From positions 1-40,454 of the forward strand of contig JADGPS010000025.1 in the NCBI GenBank assembly GCA_017882285.1: DNA of 40,454 bases, read 5' to 3'. The stretch comes from Paludibacter sp. Its GTDB lineage: Bacteria; Bacteroidota; Bacteroidia; Bacteroidales; Paludibacteraceae. Position numbers and translations under genes: made by a program. Of the stretch, positions 24,566-33,006 are shown piece after piece; within the stretch, counting starts at the first letter, position 1; the number at the start of each line of letters is the position of its first letter. The notes below the pieces were generated by a model that was not told where the DNA came from, made no database searches, and saw only the letters and a list, made by a program, of their open reading frames with translations.

Positions 24566-25249
24566 TTAAAACGTTTTTTCAATAAATAAAGTTCGTAAAA
24601 TTTGTTGTTGTTCTTCAAGTGAAAGGTATGAATTATCAATAATTATCGCATCTTCTGCTTTACGCAATGGACTTTCATCACGGTTCTGATCACGTTCATC
24701 GCGTTCTTTTACATTGGCCAATACTTCTTCAAAATCAGCTTTTTCTCCCTTTAAAGCCATTTCGTCAAGTCGTCTTTGAGCTCGTATTTCAGGTGATGCA
24801 GTCAGAAATACTTTCAATTCTGCAGTCGGAAAAACCACAGTTCCAATATCGCGCCCGTCCATTACAATTCCTTTTTCTAAACCCATAATTTGCTGCTGAC
24901 GAACCAATTCCTGACGTACAAATCCTAAAGTACTCACACGGCTGGCGCCGCTTGCCACTTCGAGCGTTCTTATTTCATTTTCAACATTTTTGCCATTCAA
25001 ATATGTTTCAGATTTTCCTTCAGTATTTGTTTTAAATTCAATTCGAATAGACTCAATATTTTTTTCTAACTCTTTTGCATTAATTTCAGTTTCCGAAATC
25101 CAACCATTTTGAATACAAAAAAGGGAAACGGCGCGATACATTGCGCCTGAATCTACATAAATATAGCCTACTTCACGTGATAATTTTTTCGCCATGGTAC
25201 TTTTTCCACACGAAGAAAAACCATCAATAGCCACAATGATTTTTTTCAT
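24566..25249 (-). CDS. cmk: Cytidylate kinase
   Basis: A 227-residue nucleoside monophosphate kinase that phosphorylates CMP and dCMP. The P-loop GFSSCGKST is at residues 10-18, followed by YVDSGAMYRAV, the CMP-specific insert region (about 60-110), GIVMDGRDIGTVVFP, the LID segment RAQRRLDEM and ERDERDQNRDESPLRKA. Everything expected is present. It lies 31 bases downstream of porQ. Confidence 0.95.
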   Translation of the reverse strand: MKKIIVAIDGFSSCGKSTMAKKLSREVGYIYVDSGAMYRAVSLFCIQNGWISETEINAKELEKNIESIRIEFKTNTEGKSETYLNGKNVENEIRTLEVASGASRVSTLGFVRQELVRQQQIMGLEKGIVMDGRDIGTVVFPTAELKVFLTASPEIRAQRRLDEMALKGEKADFEEVLANVKERDERDQNRDESPLRKAEDAIIIDNSYLSLEEQQQILRTLFIEKTF

Positions 25250-25280
25250 TCTTGTTTGTATGTTTTTGAATTTGAGGAGT

Positions 25281-26336
25281 TTATAACCTAAATTCGTTTA
25301 GTGCGGTACTAATGGAAAATTGGTATGAATAATTTCCAACCTGAAATTGTGTCATTCCAAATCCAACATGAAATTTATATAATTTTATTCCACCACCAAA
25401 TGAAAAACCGGCCATACTTTTAAAACCTGACATGGTCATTTCTTGTTGACGACGATCGTTGTAAGCCATTGTCAGATAAAAGTTTTTAGAAGGAACAAAC
25501 TCTAAAGCTAAAATAGTGTGTCGGAAAGCCATATCTACAAATCCGATACTTTTTGTTGTTTGAGGAGTTGTATTTGAAAGATTATCAGTGGGTTGATTTG
25601 TAGATTCATAACTTAAATCCCAATGCTGCAGGTTTAGCAATGTCAACGAAAAACGGAGTGGCGCATAAGCCAGTTTTTTGCTAAAACCCAATTCTATATT
25701 AAATGGCAGTGGTTCAATATGTTGTCCGCCTTCATCAGAATAATAACCTTTAAATTGAGTTCCCATATTCCTGAAAACTAACCCGGCTGAAAAGAAATGA
25801 GCAGAATCATTGTAGCTTACACCGGCATCCATTGCCACTCCATAACTTGTATAAAGCTCATAAACGGAATAAATAGGTTTGAGAGTTGCACCAATAGTGA
25901 TTTGTTTTGTAAGCGGACGAGCATACATAATATTCAGAGCCATATCCTTGGCGGTAAAAAAATTGTCAACTGTTTGATCGTTCGTTTCTGTAGCATATTT
26001 AAATAAACCATAGTCAATATACTGAATTCCAAAGGCAAAGTAATTTTTAGAACCAAATGATCTTCCATAAACTGCTGAGCCGAATTTTATATCAGCAAGA
26101 TAAGTCGCCATATTGAGACCAATCACATTGTGAGTTTGCGAAGTCAATAATGCAGGATTTCCAAATGCAAAATTTATATCATTATCAAGTAATGAAATAT
26201 TTGTACTTCCAAGAGCAGCCAAGCGTGAAGAAACAGGTAAATCCAAAAATTGATAAACACCAGTTCCTGCCTGCGAAAAAGCATAAAATGAGGATGTTAT
26301 AAAAAATAATACACACAAAAATCTTTTAATCATCAA
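25281..26336 (-). CDS. porQ: Type IX secretion system protein PorQ
   Basis: A 351-residue outer-membrane beta-barrel protein with a signal peptide (about residues 1-21, cut before QAGTG). The GVYQFLDLPVSSRLAALGSTNISLLDNDINFAFGNPALL opening is typical of PorQ, a relative of FadL/PorV barrels. PorQ, with PorU, PorV and PorZ, is part of the attachment complex that cleaves the sorting signal of type IX cargo and links it to A-LPS at the cell surface. Its presence implies a working T9SS; a likely cargo is the S8 protease at 38021-39682. It leads the run with cmk, ispH and pfkA. Confidence 0.88.
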   Translation of the reverse strand: MMIKRFLCVLFFITSSFYAFSQAGTGVYQFLDLPVSSRLAALGSTNISLLDNDINFAFGNPALLTSQTHNVIGLNMATYLADIKFGSAVYGRSFGSKNYFAFGIQYIDYGLFKYATETNDQTVDNFFTAKDMALNIMYARPLTKQITIGATLKPIYSVYELYTSYGVAMDAGVSYNDSAHFFSAGLVFRNMGTQFKGYYSDEGGQHIEPLPFNIELGFSKKLAYAPLRFSLTLLNLQHWDLSYESTNQPTDNLSNTTPQTTKSIGFVDMAFRHTILALEFVPSKNFYLTMAYNDRRQQEMTMSGFKSMAGFSFGGGIKLYKFHVGFGMTQFQVGNYSYQFSISTALNEFRL

Positions 26337-26407
26337 AAATGAATTGTTGAAGTTACGGGTGAATTTGGTAGTTAATAATACCGAAATTCATTTTTCAAAA
26401 AAACAGT

Positions 26408-26415
26408 CAAAGATA
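26408..26415 (-). promoter_or_regulatory. -7 box of the porQ-cmk-ispH-pfkA promoter
   Basis: On the minus strand this reads TATCTTTG, 71 bases upstream of the porQ ATG. No clear -33 box is visible. Confidence 0.45.
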
Positions 26416-26591
26416 CATTAATTTTGTGGACTGAAAGTGTGAAAAAATAAAATTCTACCTGACTAAACGGTAAAAAAGTGAAAATTAATATCTTTCCTAT
26501 TGAAAAAAAGTTGAAATTCTAGAATTAAATCATTTGCGAGTGAAAAATTATTATTTTAACACCATAAAATAGACGATTGAAAAATAAATAG

Positions 26592-26599
26592 TACATTTG
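26592..26599 (+). promoter_or_regulatory. -7 box of the hflX promoter
   Basis: TACATTTG fits TAnnTTTG and lies 105 bases before the hflX start. The -33 region is AT-rich without an exact TTTG. Confidence 0.4.
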
Positions 26600-26704
26600 C
26601 TTGTCAGAAAAAGATATTTTATTGTCCTAAAATCTCTAAAAACAACATGGTTAATTTCAACTCAAATTAACTGAATATCACCTATTTTTCACAATAAAAC
26701 AAAA

Positions 26705-27910
26705 ATGGAAACAGAAATATACGAAGAAAAAGCAGTTTTGGTGGGAGTAATTACTCAAACTCAAAGCGAAGAAAAAGCGCGTGAATACCTTAACGAGTTA
26801 GCTTTTTTAGCTGAAACAGCCGGTGCTTCACCCGAAAAACTTTTCTTTCAACGAGTTGATTTTCCAAATCCTAAAACGTACGTCGGACCGGGGAAACTGA
26901 TTGAAATTAAATCTTTTGTGGACAAAAATGAAATAGGAGTAGTAATCTTCGACGATGAACTTTCGCCTAAACAACTTAGAAACATAGAGGCTGAATTACA
27001 AGTATTGATTTTGGATAGAACCAGTTTGATTTTAGATATTTTTGCCAAACGAGCTAAAACAGCAAGTGCTAAAACTCAGGTTGAACTGGCTCAATGTCAG
27101 TATATGTTGCCACGCCTTACTCGACTTTGGACGCATCTGGAGCGCCAACAGGGTGGTATCGGTATGCGAGGTCCGGGAGAATCACAGATTGAAACCGACC
27201 GCCGGATTATTCTTACTAAAATTTCCTTGTTGAAACAAAATCTCAAAGAAATTGACCAACAAATGACCACACAGCGTAAAAATCGTGGAAAAATGGTGCG
27301 GGTAGCTTTGGTCGGATATACGAATGTTGGGAAATCAACGTTAATGAATTTAATTAGCAAATCGGATATTTTCGCTGAAAATAAGCTGTTTGCAACGCTG
27401 GATACCACAGTTCGCAAAGTAATAATTGAAAATTTGCCTTTTTTGCTTTCTGATACGGTTGGTTTTATCCGTAAATTGCCACATCACTTGGTTCAATCTT
27501 TTAAATCGACTTTAGATGAGGTACGCGAAGCGGATTTGTTGCTTCATGTAGTTGATGTTTCGCATCCAAATTTTGAAGAACAACTGGAAGTTGTCAATCA
27601 AACCTTAAAGGAAATTGATCCTCGGGAAAAGCCTATGATATTGATATTTAACAAAATTGATGCATTTTCATATACACAAAAAGATAAAGATGATTTGGGT
27701 CCAACGAAACGTGAAAATATCAGTTTTGATGAGCTTAAAAAAACTTGGATGGGAAAAATGCACGACAATTGTATCTTTATTTCGGCTCGTGAAAAACTAA
27801 ACATTGATGATTTAAAGGAATTGATGTACGAAAAAATCAAAGCCATTCACGTTGAACGCTATCCTTACAATGACTTTTTATTTCAACGTTATACTGATAT
27901 TGAAGAATAA
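26705..27910 (+). CDS. hflX: Ribosome-splitting GTPase HflX
   Basis: A 401-residue GTPase that splits stalled 70S ribosomes under stress. The N-terminal HflX domain carries KTYVGPGKLIEIK and VIFDDELSPKQLRN. A helical linker contains GPGESQIETDRR. The G domain opens with GYTNVGKST near residue 204 and includes DTVGFIRKLPHHLVQSFKSTLDE and NKID. The C-terminal domain ends with a short acidic tail. Length is normal. It heads a four-gene run with the DUF4954 gene, an alcohol dehydrogenase and aroA. Confidence 0.95.
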   Translation: METEIYEEKAVLVGVITQTQSEEKAREYLNELAFLAETAGASPEKLFFQRVDFPNPKTYVGPGKLIEIKSFVDKNEIGVVIFDDELSPKQLRNIEAELQVLILDRTSLILDIFAKRAKTASAKTQVELAQCQYMLPRLTRLWTHLERQQGGIGMRGPGESQIETDRRIILTKISLLKQNLKEIDQQMTTQRKNRGKMVRVALVGYTNVGKSTLMNLISKSDIFAENKLFATLDTTVRKVIIENLPFLLSDTVGFIRKLPHHLVQSFKSTLDEVREADLLLHVVDVSHPNFEEQLEVVNQTLKEIDPREKPMILIFNKIDAFSYTQKDKDDLGPTKRENISFDELKKTWMGKMHDNCIFISAREKLNIDDLKELMYEKIKAIHVERYPYNDFLFQRYTDIEE

Positions 27911-27928
27911 GAATTGAAAAATATATTT

Positions 27929-29908
27929 ATGACAAATTACCGTTCGTTAAACGAGAGAGAAATTGCAACCTTAACAGTTTATGGTTGTTCATCTGAAAAC
28001 TGGAAAGATGTTCAGGTTGCTGAGAATTTTTCACCTTCTTTTTTTCAAAATGTTCATTTTTCCGGTAAAGTTTTCTTAGGAACTTACAATAAAATTTTTG
28101 AACTGGTCGGTGGTGTTAAAAAACATGCGGGAATTTATAACTGTATTTTGCATAATTGTGTGATTGAAAATGATGTTTTTATTGACAATATACATAATTA
28201 TATTGCTAATTATCAAATAGGTGAAGGTTCGTTTATTGAAAATGTTGACTTGTTGATGGTTGATGGATTTTCAAGTTTTGGAAATGGCGTAAAAGCTTCG
28301 GTAATGATTGAAAGTGGTGGTCGCGAAATGGAAATATTCGAAAACCTAAGTGCCCCATTCGCCTACATTTTCACATTTTATCGACACCGTCCGGAGTTAA
28401 TCCGTAGTATTCAATATCAAATAGAAAAATTTTGCAATTCTAAACAATCTGACAAAGGAACTATTGGCAAATATGTTCAAATTGTAAATTGTGGAAATAT
28501 TAAAAATGTATGTATCGGCGACTCTGCTAAACTGGAGGGAACCTCATTGCTCGAAAACGGTACAATTATCAGCAACCAGCAAGCTTCGGTTTATATCGGA
28601 CCCGGTGTACAATGTAAAAATTTTATTATCAATTCCGGATCAACAATCACAGAATCAGCTATGATTTTAAATTGTTTTGTTGGTCAGGGTTGTTTGATTG
28701 GGAAACAATTTTCGGCAATTGATTCACTATTTTTTGCCAACTTTCAGGGTTTACATGGTGAAGCAGTATCTATTTTTGCCGGTCCTTATACTGTTACGCA
28801 CCACAAATCAACCTTACTGCTGACGGCTTTGTTCTCGTTTATGAATGCCGGAAGTGGAACGAATCAAAGTAACCACATGTACAAACTTGGTCCTGTTCAT
28901 CAAGGAATTACCGAGCGAGGTGTGAAAACTTCGAGTGATTCCTATATTATGTGGCCAGCTAAAATCGGTGCATTTACGGTGGTTTTGGGTAGTCATAAAG
29001 GAAATCCTGATATTTCTGAATTACCATTCTCCTATCTTATCGAAAATGATGGAGAAAGCCATTTGTTGCCCGGAATTAACTTACATAGTGCCGGAACTAT
29101 TCGCGATGTGCAAAAATGGCCGAAACGCGACAATCGGGCTGATAACATAAAACTTGACCCAATCAATTTTGATTTTCTTTCGCCATATACTTTATCGAAA
29201 GCGATAAAAGGAATTGAGATTTTGAAAGGATTATTACAAAACATTGATGAAAGTTCCTCATTCGTTTGGTATCAAAATTGCAAAATCAAACGTTCTTCCA
29301 TTAAAAAAGGAATTGAATTGTATGAAATGGCAATAAATCAATTCATTGGAAATAAATTAGTTGAAAAATTAAACGGTCAGAAAATAGAATCGAAAAAAGA
29401 TATTATCAACATTTTTTCATCCGATTTTGAAATTGGTGTCGGTGATTGGGTAGATATGGTCGGATTATTAGCTCCCAAATCGGAAGTAGACAAATTGCTG
29501 GATCAGATTTCAATCGATAAATTATCAATCGAAACTATTCAAAACAAATTGAACGAAATACATTCAAATTATGCTGAATATTCTTGGAATTGGGCAAAAG
29601 GTGTATTGGGGAAAATGCTCGATAAATCATTGAATGACATTGAGATTTTAGATATCATTGGCATTTTGGAACAATGGAAGAAATCGGTTTTGACTTTTGA
29701 AGATTTGATTCTACGGGATGCAAAAAAAGAATTTAATTCCATTTCAAAAACAGGATTTGGAATAGATGGAGATGAAACTGACAAACAGCTCGATTTTATT
29801 GCAGTTCGTGGTACATTCGAGGAAAATTCTTTTGTAAAAGATATTAATAATCAAATAAATAGAACTGTTGAAATAGCAGATAAACTGATAGAAAATTTAA
29901 AATCATGA
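27929..29908 (+). CDS. DUF4954 family left-handed beta-helix protein
   Basis: About 659 residues from ATG 27929; a TTG at 27914 would add five residues but ATG is better. The protein resembles the Bacteroidota DUF4954 family: KHAGIYNCILHNCVIENDVFIDNIHNYIANYQIGEGSFIENVDLLMVDG shows the hexapeptide rhythm of a left-handed beta-helix, also seen in many acyl- and nucleotidyl-transferases. The core AGPYTVTHHKSTLLLTALFSFMNAGSGTNQSNHMYKLGP, with paired histidines, is highly conserved. The last 200 residues are helical. Function is not established; a sugar-nucleotide role is only a guess from the fold. It overlaps the next gene by four bases (ATGA), so translation is coupled to the alcohol dehydrogenase. 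Confidence 0.8.
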   Translation: MTNYRSLNEREIATLTVYGCSSENWKDVQVAENFSPSFFQNVHFSGKVFLGTYNKIFELVGGVKKHAGIYNCILHNCVIENDVFIDNIHNYIANYQIGEGSFIENVDLLMVDGFSSFGNGVKASVMIESGGREMEIFENLSAPFAYIFTFYRHRPELIRSIQYQIEKFCNSKQSDKGTIGKYVQIVNCGNIKNVCIGDSAKLEGTSLLENGTIISNQQASVYIGPGVQCKNFIINSGSTITESAMILNCFVGQGCLIGKQFSAIDSLFFANFQGLHGEAVSIFAGPYTVTHHKSTLLLTALFSFMNAGSGTNQSNHMYKLGPVHQGITERGVKTSSDSYIMWPAKIGAFTVVLGSHKGNPDISELPFSYLIENDGESHLLPGINLHSAGTIRDVQKWPKRDNRADNIKLDPINFDFLSPYTLSKAIKGIEILKGLLQNIDESSSFVWYQNCKIKRSSIKKGIELYEMAINQFIGNKLVEKLNGQKIESKKDIINIFSSDFEIGVGDWVDMVGLLAPKSEVDKLLDQISIDKLSIETIQNKLNEIHSNYAEYSWNWAKGVLGKMLDKSLNDIEILDIIGILEQWKKSVLTFEDLILRDAKKEFNSISKTGFGIDGDETDKQLDFIAVRGTFEENSFVKDINNQINRTVEIADKLIENLKS

Positions 29909-31071
29909 ACAACTTTAATTTTTTTAGTCCAACCTTTTTTGTGTTCGGAAAAGGACGGGAAAATGAAGCCGGAAAATACGTAAAGCGTTTCGGTGGAACC
30001 AAAGTGTTAATCCATTTCGGTAGTGGATCAGTGATAAAAAGTGGCTTGCTTGCCCGTGTCAAAGCTTCATTGAAAGCTGAAAATATTTATTTTACCGAGT
30101 TAGGTGGCGTTCAACCAAACCCACGCAGCGGACTGGTTTACAAAGGAATAGAAATCTGTAAAAAAGAAAATATTGATTTCGTTTTGGCTGTTGGCGGTGG
30201 AAGTGCCATTGACTCGGCTAAAGCCATTGCGCTCGGAGCCTTGTATGAAGGCGATTTCTGGGATTTTTACGAAGGAAAACAAATTGAAAAAGCATTGCCG
30301 GTAGCCACCATTCTGACTATTTCAGCTGCCGGAAGCGAAGGTTCGATGGGAACCGTGATTACACACGAGAACGGTATGTTGAAACGTGCTGCCAACGGTG
30401 AACCTTTACGCCCGGTTTTCTCCATTTTGAATCCGGAACTTACCTGCACGTTGCCAAATTATCAGACTGCATGCGGTGCTACAGACATGATGGCGCACGT
30501 TATGGAACGCTATTTTACCAATACGAAAAACGTTGAAATTACCGACCGGCTTTGCGAAGGCATTTTACTGACTATTATAAATGAAACGCCAAAAGCTTTG
30601 TCTAAACCAAATGATTATGAAGCCCGCGCCAATTTGATGTGGGCTGGTATGGTGGCTCATAATGATACTTGTGGAGTAGGACGAGAAGACGATTGGTCAT
30701 CGCACAACATGGAACATGAACTTTCGGGATTATACGATGTGACTCATGGTGCAGGTTTAGCGGTCATGTTTCCGGCTTGGATGAAATATGTGATGCACCA
30801 GAATGTGATGCTTTTTGCACAGTTTGCAGTTCGCGTTTGGGGTTGTGAAATGGATTTTGAAAATCCGGAAAATACAGCTCGTCAAGGCATTGAATGTTAT
30901 GAAAAATTCATGAATTCCATTGGTATGCCGATTCGTTTCTCCGAACTTGGGGCTAAATCCGAAGATATTCCTACATTGGTAAAAACTATGGGGTTAGGAA
31001 AAAATACCCTTGGCAGTTTTGTAAAACTTACGGAAGAAGATGTGGCAAAGATTTATGAGTTAGCGGTGTAG
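29905..31071 (+). CDS. Iron-containing (YqhD/BdhA-type) alcohol dehydrogenase
   Basis: A 388-residue group III metal-dependent alcohol dehydrogenase reducing aldehydes with NAD(P)H. The nucleotide site is AVGGGSAIDSAKAIA (about 96-109). Metal ligands fall at the positions known from E. coli YqhD: Asp194 and His198 (ATDMMAHVMERYF), His267 (SSHNMEHEL) and His281 (DVTHGAG). E. coli YqhD is 387 residues. Likely substrates are short-chain aldehydes. The start codon overlaps the DUF4954 stop. aroA begins 29 bases downstream. Confidence 0.92.
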   Translation: MNNFNFFSPTFFVFGKGRENEAGKYVKRFGGTKVLIHFGSGSVIKSGLLARVKASLKAENIYFTELGGVQPNPRSGLVYKGIEICKKENIDFVLAVGGGSAIDSAKAIALGALYEGDFWDFYEGKQIEKALPVATILTISAAGSEGSMGTVITHENGMLKRAANGEPLRPVFSILNPELTCTLPNYQTACGATDMMAHVMERYFTNTKNVEITDRLCEGILLTIINETPKALSKPNDYEARANLMWAGMVAHNDTCGVGREDDWSSHNMEHELSGLYDVTHGAGLAVMFPAWMKYVMHQNVMLFAQFAVRVWGCEMDFENPENTARQGIECYEKFMNSIGMPIRFSELGAKSEDIPTLVKTMGLGKNTLGSFVKLTEEDVAKIYELAV

Positions 31072-31100
31072 GTAATCAATAAATTAGATTAAACATTAAA

Positions 31101-32324
31101 ATGATTTCCAAAAAGATACAATTAAATATTAAAGCAGAGTCTTTAAATATCAGTATCAATTTGCCGGCTTCCAAAAGTATCAGCAATCGTGCGTTGATTT
31201 TGAATGCATTGGCTTATAGTCCATACGACATTCAGAATCTGTCGGATTGCGACGATACGCAGGTAACTATGAAAGCGTTGGATTCAAACGATAGAACTTT
31301 TGATATTGGAGCTGCCGGCACATCCATGCGTTTTCTTACAGCATTTTTGTCGAAAACGGTAGGCGAATGGGTTATTACCGGAAGTGAACGCATGAAACAA
31401 CGCCCGGTAAAGTTGTTGGTAGATGCACTAAATAGTTTGGGAGCACGGATTGAATACTTAGAAAAAGAAGGATTTCCTCCCTTGAGGATTTTTGGAAGTG
31501 TGCTTAAGGGAGGTGAAATTCGGGTGAATGGTGGTGTGAGCAGTCAGTATATTTCAGCATTGATGATGATTGCACCATTTATGCAAAATGGATTGAAAAT
31601 CATACTTGAAGGCAATGTTATTTCTGTTCCGTACATCCGCATGACCATTAGCATGATGAAAGAATATTGTGTGAAAGTGAATTTTGAAAATAACGTTATT
31701 GAAATTGAACCGCAAACTTATCAACCAATCAAATACAAAGTAGAATCGGATTGGTCGGCTGCTTCCTATTGGTATGAAATTTTATCAATCGCCGGAAAAG
31801 GTCAGATTTTCCTAAGCGGATTAAATCAAAACAGTTATCAGGGCGACAGCAAAGTGGCTGAACTTTTTATGCAATTGGGCGTAAAAACCGAATATCAAAA
31901 AGAAGGTGTTTTGCTTACTTCAACAGGAAATTATACCGGGAAATTTGAATATGATTTTGTAAATCAACCGGATCTGGCACAGACTTTTGCCGTAACTTGC
32001 TGTTTGAAAAATATTCCTTTTCATTTTAACGGAGTTGAAAGTCTGAAAATTAAAGAAACGAACCGCATAGCGGCTCTAACAAACGAACTTCATAAACTTG
32101 GTTACATTCTCAATGAACCCGTCGAAGGTCAGTTGGCATGGAATGGTGAACGTTGCGAACCAGCTAAAGAAATAAGCATTGCCACTTACGAAGACCATCG
32201 TATGGCAATGGCATTTGCCCCGACAGCAATGGTTACACCGATAACTATTGAACATCCCGAAGTGGTGAGCAAATCATATCCAAACTTTTGGGAAGACTTA
32301 GAACAGTTAACCCCTAGCCCCTAA
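31101..32324 (+). CDS. aroA: 3-phosphoshikimate 1-carboxyvinyltransferase (EPSP synthase)
   Basis: A 407-residue enzyme that joins phosphoenolpyruvate to shikimate 3-phosphate in the chorismate pathway. PASKSISNRALI gives Lys25, Ser26 and Arg30; DIGAAGTSMRFLTAF (68-82) matches the NAGTAMR loop in a divergent form; GSERMKQRPVKLLVDAL, VSSQYISALMM, the catalytic Asp in PDLAQTFA, KETNRIAAL and YEDHRMAMAFA are present. The PEP-site Gly-Ala-Ala-Gly-Thr-Ser variant is unlike E. coli. The last codons (LTPSP and stop) lie within the left arm of a 23-bp inverted repeat, so the original C-terminus may have been different. Confidence 0.94.
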   Translation: MISKKIQLNIKAESLNISINLPASKSISNRALILNALAYSPYDIQNLSDCDDTQVTMKALDSNDRTFDIGAAGTSMRFLTAFLSKTVGEWVITGSERMKQRPVKLLVDALNSLGARIEYLEKEGFPPLRIFGSVLKGGEIRVNGGVSSQYISALMMIAPFMQNGLKIILEGNVISVPYIRMTISMMKEYCVKVNFENNVIEIEPQTYQPIKYKVESDWSAASYWYEILSIAGKGQIFLSGLNQNSYQGDSKVAELFMQLGVKTEYQKEGVLLTSTGNYTGKFEYDFVNQPDLAQTFAVTCCLKNIPFHFNGVESLKIKETNRIAALTNELHKLGYILNEPVEGQLAWNGERCEPAKEISIATYEDHRMAMAFAPTAMVTPITIEHPEVVSKSYPNFWEDLEQLTPSP

Positions 32325-32394
32325 AGGGGAACTGGAATAGCACGGTCAATTATCAAACAATTGTTGCTTAATTCCCCTTTAGGGGTTGGGGGTT
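32309..32394. repeat. Inverted pair of a 23-nt CCCCTAAAGGGG element between convergent genes
   Basis: The arm at 32309-32331 is complementary to 32372-32394 in 21 of 23 positions. In plus-strand RNA the other two become G-U pairs, giving an unbroken 23-bp stem with a 40-nt loop. Each arm also contains the palindrome CCCCTAAAGGGG. The aroA stop lies in the left arm. The stop of the CxxCxxCC gene lies two bases inside the right arm, whose codons form its last eight residues. Confidence 0.9.
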
Positions 32395-32877
32395 CATTGT
32401 TATTTCTTGCATCACTTCATACACAATCGGGCAGGTATATGCATTTTTAATCGATAGATTATAAATCTGATAAAAGCGTTTTCGGTCGGTGTGTGGATAT
32501 TCACGACAGGCTTTCGGTCGGGATTCGTAAATGGCACAATAATTATCTGAACCCAGAAAAGGGCACGGCATCGATTGAAAAACTAAATCGCCATCTTCAT
32601 CAATCATTAAATATTTAGAAATAATATCAGATGCTTTCATTCGAAGCGCTTTTGCAATTCGTTCTACATCTTTATCGGTAGTGCGAGGTCCTAATGAGCG
32701 GCAACAATTGCCACAGCTTAAACAATCAGTTCGTTCTGAAATTTTATCGTGCAACGCATGAACTTGTAAGTCCATTTCCGCCAGTTTTTTCTTGTTCTTT
32801 GCTAAAAAACGTTTCCAGTCAGGTTCTGATTTTGTTGCTAAAATTGGCAATAATTTATAATCTAATTGTTTGTTCAT
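32368..32877 (-). CDS. YkgJ-type CxxCxxCC zinc/iron-chelating protein
   Basis: A 169-residue cytosolic protein of the YkgJ family, with the metal-binding cluster CLSCGNCC (Cys52, 55, 58, 59), followed by CPFLGSDNYCAIYESRPKACREYPH and a final CPIVYEV. These eight or so cysteines are expected to bind zinc or an iron-sulfur cluster; no reaction is established. The C-terminal NPQPLKGN is encoded by the arm of an intergenic repeat and is probably not part of the original protein. It is convergent with aroA and divergent from the serine palmitoyltransferase gene. Confidence 0.85.
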   Translation of the reverse strand: MNKQLDYKLLPILATKSEPDWKRFLAKNKKKLAEMDLQVHALHDKISERTDCLSCGNCCRSLGPRTTDKDVERIAKALRMKASDIISKYLMIDEDGDLVFQSMPCPFLGSDNYCAIYESRPKACREYPHTDRKRFYQIYNLSIKNAYTCPIVYEVMQEITMNPQPLKGN

Positions 32878-32966
32878 GTGTAATTTAATGATATATTTCA
32901 GAATACAAATGTATTCAATTATAGTTTAGGAATCAAAAAACATGCATATTTTCATAATAATTTTTG

Positions 32967-32974
32967 TATCTTTG
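32967..32974 (+). promoter_or_regulatory. -7 box of the spt promoter
   Basis: TATCTTTG lies 33 bases before the ATG, with TATTTTC-like sequence near the -33 position. Confidence 0.5.
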
Positions 32975-33006
32975 CAGTCGTTTTATTTACAAACACACAA
33001 AAATTT

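Larger units (their letters stand above)
26337..26704. other. Divergent intergenic region porQ/hflX
   Basis: A 368-base AT-rich spacer with a promoter box on each strand (26408-26415 minus, 26592-26599 plus). No open reading frame, strong hairpin or riboswitch-like fold was noticed in the remainder. Confidence 0.5.

Noticed and set aside
27914-27928. TTG start for the DUF4954 gene
   Set aside because: An in-frame ATG five codons later gives the usual family start (MTNYRSLNEREI), and TTG starts are rare in this phylum.
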